This document shows positions 56,801 to 64,000 of a stretch of 64,000 nt of DNA, piece by piece. This stretch comes from Prosopocoilus inquinatus. Lineage: Eukaryota; Arthropoda; Insecta; Coleoptera; Lucanidae. Made by a program: the position numbers and the translations under genes. The notes below the pieces were generated by a model, which was not told where the DNA came from, made no database searches, and saw nothing but the letters and a program-made list of their open reading frames with translations. Positions within the stretch are counted from its first letter, which is position 1. Each line of letters starts with the position of its first letter. The stretch spans positions 13,846,501 to 13,910,500 of the forward strand of contig CM069877.1 of the NCBI GenBank assembly GCA_036172665.1. Direction: 5' to 3'.

Positions 56801-59800
56801 TTGTTTTCAGGCGCTTTACGCCAAATGCTTTATTCGATATTTAATATTGCTTTGCGCGCTTCACGTCAGTGATTTTGAAAACATGATTTGATTATTTGTG
56901 AAACTGCAACAGCGTTAATATTGACCGTTAAGTATGTTACTGTACTTATTAAATATATACAGTTGCGGCCTTTGTCAATACGAAATTGAAATTCCTAAAC
57001 ATCCTCAAGTTTTTCATAATAGTCTACGAAAGTTTGATTTTCACATTACAGAATTTCAAATTTTCTACAAAAGGAAACAAAAATAATAAAAATAACGTGC
57101 AAAAAAAACAAAAGAAAGATTAATTTGTTTTTCAAAAGATTTTCGTTTGAAATCGTCATATCGTTGCTTACAATAGGAAATAAAAATTATTAATGAAACA
57201 CAAAGAAACAAATGAAAGCGTGATTTATATGGTTTACAAATCGTTGAGTCTACTATCTTAAAAAATAGATAAATACTAACAATAACGATGAAATATAAAG
57301 AAACAAATGAACGCCTGAAGAGGTTTTTTTTATCCGAAGTCAACTATTACACTTTTTGCTTATAAAAACTAAATAAAATTCTTTGATTTTCAAAGATTTC
57401 ACGCCGAAAATAGATATTGAAAATGCTCAATTAAAAAGTTATAAGAGAAATAAATTAAAAGATAAATTGTAATAAATTTGCAAAAGTTTCCCTTCCGGGC
57501 CTTTGCTCTGCTTATTAAAAATTTTCGGTACTTTCTCGAAAAAATTTTCAGGTGTTTCGAATACATAAATACTTTTATCCTCAATTGCAGTATTGTCAAC
57601 TTAGTGGTTTTTACTCTAAATTTAGTCGTTATTAATTTTATGTTTGCATTTTTTTTTACAATGTAGAGTTTAGTGCTCTTTTTGGTGATTTTTTAAAATA
57701 GAAGCGGAAAATTTTGAGATTTATTATAATAAGTTATAAGCACCTACCATTTTTAAAAACGTTGTTCAAAATGCTAAGTGTTGGCTAGATTTTTCTTTGT
57801 TTAAATATTATAGACAAACAATACTATCTGAGGACGGAGTTACCATTCACCATTGGTTAGGTCTCTCCTTCCTAATGTTCTTTCTTTCTTTCTCTCTTCC
57901 CTGACCGCAACAGGTGCTGAGGATAAACGTCTTAACTCCCGGGCAACGCATTCCAATCGATAAGGACTATGCAAATTATAAGTAACCCTTTACGAGTATC
58001 TATTCAGTAAAATGGAACATTCCACTTACCGGGGCCGTTTTCCCGGCCCCACCTGCTCCAGCGGCGAATCTAGAAGCTGTAGCTCCCTCGTGATGATATT
58101 GGACACTGGGGAAGTCATCCTCGCACGTTGACTTCTTATCTTCGCATGCATTACCACCCACATTCACCTGTGGATACAAAACCCACCTCTCCGATGGCTA
58201 TTAGCATACCTTGCCTCTCGAGCATACGTTCTCAGGATCAGTTGATGTCATCTACTGCGTGAGTGTCAAGCATCACTCCGTTCCGGTCAAATGACATCAT
58301 CGTGTCAGACCTTCCTGGATAGCTCAATGCTATCACCTGGTCAGGAATGCAATCAACCGATTTCCCACTCACAATGAAAGCAGAATACAGGTAATTGCTT
58401 TGCCAGTACTCCACGATACCGTATGCTGGTGCTCGGTAACATTCTCTGGCCAATGCCCCGGATCACGTCCCGAACAATATTCTGCCACCTTCCGCATAAC
58501 TCATGACTCATGACCCTCACACCGCATTGCCAATCGTGAGAATGTACCGCCCTAACACTTCTACCAGAACATACCATCTCAGGTCATATTCTGCAGACAC
58601 CCTCTAGCTAATGCCCGGCAACACAGCGCGGCCAGCACATGACACATCTCTAATAAATCATCGCCTCCTCAAGGCTAATATTTCGTGGACAGCTCTTATC
58701 AAATATCCACTACACATTACTACCACGCTAACCCTAGGGAGACTGCCGTTCCTCTTCCGTTTTCTTTGCTGCTCAGACTAAACACGCCCCCATATCATAT
58801 TACTAAACTAATAACGTGAACAAATATGCTAGTGCTTCAGAGATATCCTGAGAATGCATAAACTTTCTTAAATTCTAAACTTCCAAAATATACAACTACA
58901 ACATAAGCGTAATTTATTTAGAAGCTAAAATGTGAAATGTTGAATGTTGAGCCACACATAAAGTGTTTCATTTTTAAATAAAACAGAGACGACGTGGCTG
59001 AGTCCATCTTCTCTTTCCTTGTATTATTATTATTATTTCTTGATTATTGATTATTTGTTATTGACTTTAGGTTTATATTTATAACACGCAAGAACTTGTT
59101 GTCACTTGTTTCAACATGTCGTGCTCGCTTTGTGAATAACTTTTAATTTGTAAGCTTTACTTTTTATATTTGCTCCTTTTTTAGTAACAAATTTATAATT
59201 TTTTTACACTTAAAAATGACCTAACAGGTCGAAATCGCGGTCATGTTTTATGCAGATATAAAATTTTGTTAAATCGTGACTATTTATTATTGTATTTGTC
59301 TTTATTTTATTTTTTAATAATACATCGATCGTCTTTTTCTTTTCTTGATTCAATTTCGGTTTGATTCTCTTTTAATTAAGCTCAATTAAAAAATTGTCTT
59401 GATTCGATTTGATTTGATTTTAATTTCATAGAATTTTTCTTTTAGTCTTATTTTCGTCAACGATCATCTTTTTTTTAAATTAGACTTTATTTCATTTAAT
59501 TCTCAGTATGATCAATTGATCGTGTTTTGTTTTTCCTTTTAATATATTTTATTCGTTTTGTTTTTATTTTTTAACTACCATTTACCATTATTTTTTCGCT
59601 GATTTGTTTCGATTCGCTCATTGAGCGTGAATTTATTTTACACTTTAATCCCGTCGATTGATCGCCATTTTATTTTCTCTTTTATTCGAGTTGACTTTAA
59701 TTTGTAATTAAATTAATCACTGATTGCCCTGTTTTGTTAAAATTTACGACGAAGTTTCTCAATTTTTAAATCAAGTTGACTTATTGCTAGTTTTACATAA

Positions 59801-62473
59801 TTTTTATTTTGGTCCTAACTTTATCATGTATATTTTTATACAATCCTCATTTGACTCTATTTTGTTTAACTTTTAATATAATCAATTGATGGAAATTTGT
59901 TTTTTTTTTAATCGATTTCATTCGTTTTGTTTTTTACTTTAAAAATTAACAACTAATCATCTTATTTTTCGTTTTTTCTCTCCACGATTTATACGGTTTA
60001 AGTTGTTTTATTTTACATTTTAATTCCGTCGATTGATCGCCATTTTTGGCGAATTCATTTTATTTATTTTATATTTTAATCACTAAATTGAATTAAATTT
60101 TTAGTTCTGATGAAAGTCAGTTTATGTCGATTTGATTTAATGAGTTTCACGCAATTTTTATTATCGTCTTGTTGTTTGACGATCGTCTTTTGTTTTTATT
60201 TCATTCGATTTTATTCGTATTTTAGGAGTGTTTTGATTTTGATAATCAATTGAACGTCTTTTTTTTTATTCGAGCTAAATCAAATTCATTTAATATTATA
60301 CGTGAATTTTTTACTTTTTTTATAAACTATTCAGCAAGACCTCCGTTATACAAGACTTAACAACTCTGACACCCTGAAAGACCCCTAATAAAGAGGTTCA
60401 TTGACTCCTTTCAAGTTTTCATCGATCCCGCCAACAAAATATTAGGTTTTAATTAAACAAAGTTTTAAAAAATAAAATTTGTTTAAGAAAAAGAAAAGCG
60501 ATTATCATTGCAGATTTCAAATAAGTATAAAGATACTTATTTTTATAGTTAAAAAAAATAAAGTTTCAGTTTATATCTCAGTTACGTGATGTTTATTTGT
60601 TTTTCTGCAAACATCAGCAAAAACTTTGAATCAGTCTATATAAGTTTTATAATGAAGACTTCTTTGTAAAGTTAAAAATAAAGAAGTTAAAGATGGGGTG
60701 GAAAATCTCGTGTAGTCACGCTGTATAAGCAATTTCTTGTAAAAAAATAAGATGATAAATTAGTTGCAATTTGCGACCAATTTTTTTTATGTTTATTCTG
60801 CTGCGCCCCCCTTTGAAGACTTATGCGCTCTCCCAGGGGGGCGCGCCCCACAGTTTGGGAAAGGCTGGATTAAGAATTTCCGACTTCATTTTCAGCAGTT
60901 ATGTTTTTTCTTCTTCTTGTTCCAACTTATTCAAATTTATCATTCGAAGAAATTAGCTCGACCCTTTTTCATTTTTAATTTCTTGCTTTTTAATTAATTA
61001 TTTTTAAACTCTCGTTTCCATCGCTTGGTTTTCAAAACTTCCACAAAGTTTCTTCATTTTGCTCAATTTTTCTTTGCGTCTTTGTCTTCAAAAATGACTA
61101 ACGATTTTTAAAATTATCAGTTAAAGAAATTCGTTTGACTCTTCTTTTTTAACGTTTTTACTTGCTTGCTAACATTTTTTTTTCATCCTTGTCCTTCTCG
61201 TTTGTTCCTATTTCTTGGCTTTGGCATCAACTTGCTTCTTAATTTTTCTTCGAAAGTAGATTATACTTTCAGTTTTTCTTTATTACTTTCTATGTGTTAG
61301 AACTTATTAAATTATTTTTGAATGCTCTGACTGCTTCAATGATTAATGATTTTCATCTTCGCCTTCAGCAGTCATATTTTTTTCTTCTTTTCTTTTCTAA
61401 ATTTCTTTAGTCTTTCTCATTAGTATTTTTTTCTCTTTCTTCAACCATTGCCCTTGAATTGAAATACATAAATACATAAGAATTTAAAAATTTAAGAATT
61501 TAATTTAAAGAAAACTTTAAAAAAAGTAGTTAAATGGTGCTATTCGGAAAGCAAATTTCAGTAATTGTAACTCTTTAATACTTTAAACTTTAAAGTTTAA
61601 AGCGTTAAGCCGAAAATGCGATTCTGAACGATTGTTTAATTTTTAATTTAAAGCGTTAAATTTCACACAAGAAACTTGAGTTACATACTAAAAAGAAAAA
61701 CACAAAAAAAGGAATCAAGCCAAAGCTGACGAAAATAAATGATTGAAACGTCAGAAAGCAACTTTTTTTTATCTGTGGTGTTTGCCCAACGGGATTCTAA
61801 GTCATCCTAAGACTTCTCAGAACAATGAGATAAATTCAGTCGTTTTAAAATAATAATCCAGTCATTTTCTTTTTCACTTTAACATGTAATTCAATACTTC
61901 CTAAATGAGAAAACAAATGAAACTAATTGAGCGAAAGTCAAAAAAAATATACTGAAATAAATGTTAGAAATCCAGAAACGTCAAAAAACAAACTAAGTAA
62001 ATGAAAATAAATAAATAAATCAGTTGTTTTCGAACTTCTTCCACTTTTATTCCATTCAAAGCGCAGCTACTCAGCCGTGATTTTCTTTTTGTGTGTCTTC
62101 AGGATTTTATTCTGACTTGCAGCTTATGCGATAACGGAAACGGCACCGAGCCCGAATCCGATGAAGACTGTTTTCAACCTTTAACCCTTGAAGATGGATC
62201 AGACAAACGAAACATCGAAAGCTCCGAATATGACATCAAAAGCCTCGTAAAATTACCGAAGGGTTTAACCTGCGAGCACTGCGTCTTGAGGTGGCACTAT
62301 AAAGCAGGTGAGCATATCTTAAAAATGAAAAAAAAAAATAAATAAATTCAAGGAAAATGAAAACGAAAACGCTTTTAGGAAATTCCTGGGGAGTGTGCGA
62401 CGATGGCAGCGAAGGAATGGGCTGCGGAGATCAAGAAACTTTTCGCAATTGCGCAGATATTAGGATTGTCTAA
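53860..62473 (+). CDS. AA15 lytic polysaccharide monooxygenase 3, four exons
   Basis: Third paralogue. Exons 53860-54015, 54069-54250, 62123-62307 and 62379-62473 give 205 residues. The signal peptide is 1-17 (ending NSEG), His18 is the N-terminal copper ligand (HGMMVDPVSRSSVW), His106 in TANHVG is the second (mature 89), and FRNCADIRIV closes the protein. Acidic residues are more frequent in the third exon (EPESDEDCF) than in genes 1 and 2. Intron 1 is only 53 bases, intron 2 is 7,872 bases and intron 3 is 71 bases. It starts 454 bases after the stop of gene 2. Exons 3 and 4 lie 8 kb away, but phase, length and sequence match the other two genes, and no other gene 3 exons compete. Confidence 0.9.
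54395..54518. repeat. Two divergent tRNA-like 3' halves with T-run ends
   Basis: On the plus strand, GACTGGGCATGAAACCAGTC (anticodon-arm-like) is followed by GCGGGTTCGAATCCCGC, a perfect T-arm with box B, then CGGCGGCA and nine T (54510-54518), a Pol III terminator. On the minus strand a second T-arm-like GGACTCGAATCC is followed by GACGCCA and five T. Neither half has a matching acceptor 5' strand, so no complete tRNA can be drawn. It could be a SINE piece or relic tRNA genes. Confidence 0.4.
54780..56614. mobile_element. Giant foldback element, nearly a complete palindrome
   Basis: It starts AGGGTGTCCCACTTAAGGCG and ends with the complement. The left arm (to about 55630) pairs with the right arm (from about 55675) over more than 800 bases. 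The arms share the end type ACAGGGTGTCC with the element at 35733-37556 but differ inside. A one-armed relative is at 33690-34455. There is no open frame of note. Confidence 0.8.
56615..57779. other. AT-rich intron sequence
   Basis: No gene or defined repeat. The short minus-strand frames at 57065-57343 and 57399-57599 are products of the A-rich composition. Confidence 0.45.
57780..58910. repeat. 1.1-kb dispersed repeat, copy B
   Basis: Collinear with copy A at 25884-27105, from GTTGGCTAGATTTTT to ATACAACTACAACATA. It keeps the minus-strand splice donor after SGAGK-type sequence and the DCIPDQVIALSYPGRS frame (near 58238-58453), with small deletions. Confidence 0.7.
59030..61450. repeat. T-rich strand-biased stretch with GATCG words
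   Basis: The mirror image in strand bias of 20950-21470. TTGATCGTCTTTTGTTTTT-like words recur every few dozen bases up to about 60330, then plain TTTTCTTC-rich sequence. There is no gene; the frames at 60764-60997 are composition artefacts. Confidence 0.55.
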
Positions 62474-64000
62474 ACTCTTTTGTGTTATTAACTTATTTAT
62501 TAATTGATTTTATACCTACTACCTACATAAAATAATTAATTTAATTTCTAGTTTTATTCGAACGCATTTTCACACTCGGTATCAAACGTGGTTGCCTAAA
62601 TTCTACCAACGCAACTGTTACGTCGGTGTCCAGGCAACTGAACAAATTTAGATGTAAAAAAAATCTAATAAATTGTTCAGCGCCATCTATGAGCGACAGC
62701 CGACAATTTAAAAATTAAATGTTTAAACAGGCGACGAATGTTTAGAAGTAAAATAAAAATGTGATTTTGATTGGCGAAAGAACTTTTAAGGAATCTCAAG
62801 TGCGACAGCGCCATCTGCATGAATCTAACAATTTCCAGCGCCACCTATAAACACTCAGTATCAAACGTGGTTTCCTACGTTTTACCAACACAAACATTGC
62901 GTCGGCGTCGCATCGCATCGGTGTGATTTTGTTTTTGATTACGTAATTACGTGATTGGTTCAAAAAATTGCAAATTTGAATTAATCGATCTTGTGCTCAT
63001 TCCTGCGAATTTTCAAGGTCTACCGGCGATGAACCGGTTATGGCACGCAGGATGATAGAAGAAAACGTTCCAGGAATCTAAAAATAAAATTTGCTTCATT
63101 TTCTAAATTAATCCAAGTCATATTTAAATACAAACTTTATGATCGCAAAAGATTCTTTCTGGTGGTCAGGATATTTCACGATGTGTTAAGAACTTCAGAA
63201 AATTTTAATTGCCTCTATCGGATGCGGTAGTGCTTCCACAGGTTCTGGCTTTAAGAATTTAGGAAGAACAAGAAAAAATAATTTTATTTACAATAGCATC
63301 AAGGTTTTTGAGTAATTCAAAAAATTTCTATGTATAAAAGCAATACACTCGCATAACAAAAAGAATACCGTGGTGGAAAACAAATATTCTTAATTGGGAA
63401 ACTTTAATTCCACACAGGTTTGAATTAGTATTTTTTTTTGTTAAGTTAAAATATTTAAACGAATGATATACACATTTATTTTAGCAGACTCACGCCCCAT
63501 CGCCCCCCTTCGCCGTCGAATCTCGAACTTGCAGTTGAACACCGATGCTAAACGATTATCAAATGTTTTCGTAATATTTTTTAAATATTTGAGATTCATT
63601 CTTATTGAAGCTTGTTTACTTATCCTGAAATCTATTCGCAAGTATTCAATTTTGGTCGTCACTGTCCTTCAAGATGTCAGTTCGAATTTCCCAAATCATA
63701 AATAAAGATGTTTTACCGCGAAACTGTCAAAATAAATTAAATTTTTAAGAGGCTGTTTATTCTTAGCATTCAAAATTAAGACCTCTTAACTTTAATAAAA
63801 TACAAGTTCGGTGCCGATATTTAACAAAGAATGATGTTCAAAGACATGTAACGGTCAGATATCAGTGACAGGTAAATAAATTGAAGTTTAAATGAAAAAA
63901 GACACGTCAAACAGAAAAAGATATCTAGTAATATTGAAACTAACAAAAAAGTCAGAGCAATTAAAAATTAAAAGAGAAAAACAGGAAAAAAAGAGTAAAT
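62474..64000. other. 3' flank of LPMO gene 3
   Basis: A 70-80 base motif (CTCGGTATCAAACGTGGTTG, then CTACCAACGCAA and GTCGGTGTC) at about 62573-62645 recurs at 62850-62925. AGCGCCATCT words lie between. The remainder to 64000 is AT-rich with no recognised gene. Confidence 0.5.

Larger units (their letters stand above)
54251..62122. other. Intron 2 of LPMO gene 3, 7.9 kb
   Basis: In order: tRNA-like halves (54395-54518), a giant foldback (54780-56614), AT-rich sequence (56615-57779), dispersed repeat copy B (57780-58910), a T-rich strand-biased stretch (59030-61450) and AT-rich sequence to the acceptor. No host exon seen. Confidence 0.8.

Noticed and set aside
1..64000. CRISPR array, operon or prokaryotic signals
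   Set aside because: All genes are spliced eukaryotic genes. Repeats are transposon-type or satellite, with no spaced direct-repeat array.

Overview
This window is nuclear DNA from an insect, most likely a beetle. The clade is inferred from gene content and mobile-element style, not proven. It is AT-rich, has spliced genes with GT-AG introns, and is crowded with transposons and foldback repeats. Five host genes can be read with exact exon joins. They are the 5' part of the autophagy lipid-transfer gene ATG2 (minus strand, positions 1868-7421, continuing off the left edge), a complete cytoplasmic tryptophanyl-tRNA synthetase (plus, 11637-13234), and a head-to-tail cluster of three complete AA15-type lytic polysaccharide monooxygenase (LPMO) genes (plus, 34967-49566, 50092-53405 and 53860-62473).

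The three LPMO genes encode small secreted single-domain copper enzymes of 206, 209 and 205 residues. Each has a signal peptide ending just before the copper-binding histidine. They share one gene structure: four exons, intron phases 0, 2 and 1, and exons 2-4 of identical length (182, 185 and 95 bases). Introns range from 53 bases to almost 8 kb because transposons have filled some of them. Each gene has its own TATA box, and the same 9-base double GATA-factor motif lies 9-39 bases upstream of each TATA box. This points to a shared, probably gut-type, expression programme for chitin or cellulose digestion.

The region between the synthetase and the first LPMO gene (13.2-34.9 kb) and the large LPMO introns are mainly mobile DNA. 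They hold a 5'-truncated LINE with a 244-base palindrome at its broken end, a full-length dead mariner with TA duplications, hAT-type elements with perfect 8-base target duplications (one nested in another), PIF/Harbinger-like and pogo-like MITEs, a tRNA-derived SINE, two giant foldback elements of about 1.8 kb, and a ten-unit satellite that runs up to an LPMO splice acceptor.

The most striking non-coding signal is a set of seven hammerhead-ribozyme-like motifs in two sequence families. At least two, at 30519-30597 and 3881-3945, keep all core bases, a fully paired stem II, a paired stem I and a permitted cleavage base. They sit in copies of a dispersed repeat and resemble the ribozymes known from Penelope-like elements and retrozymes.
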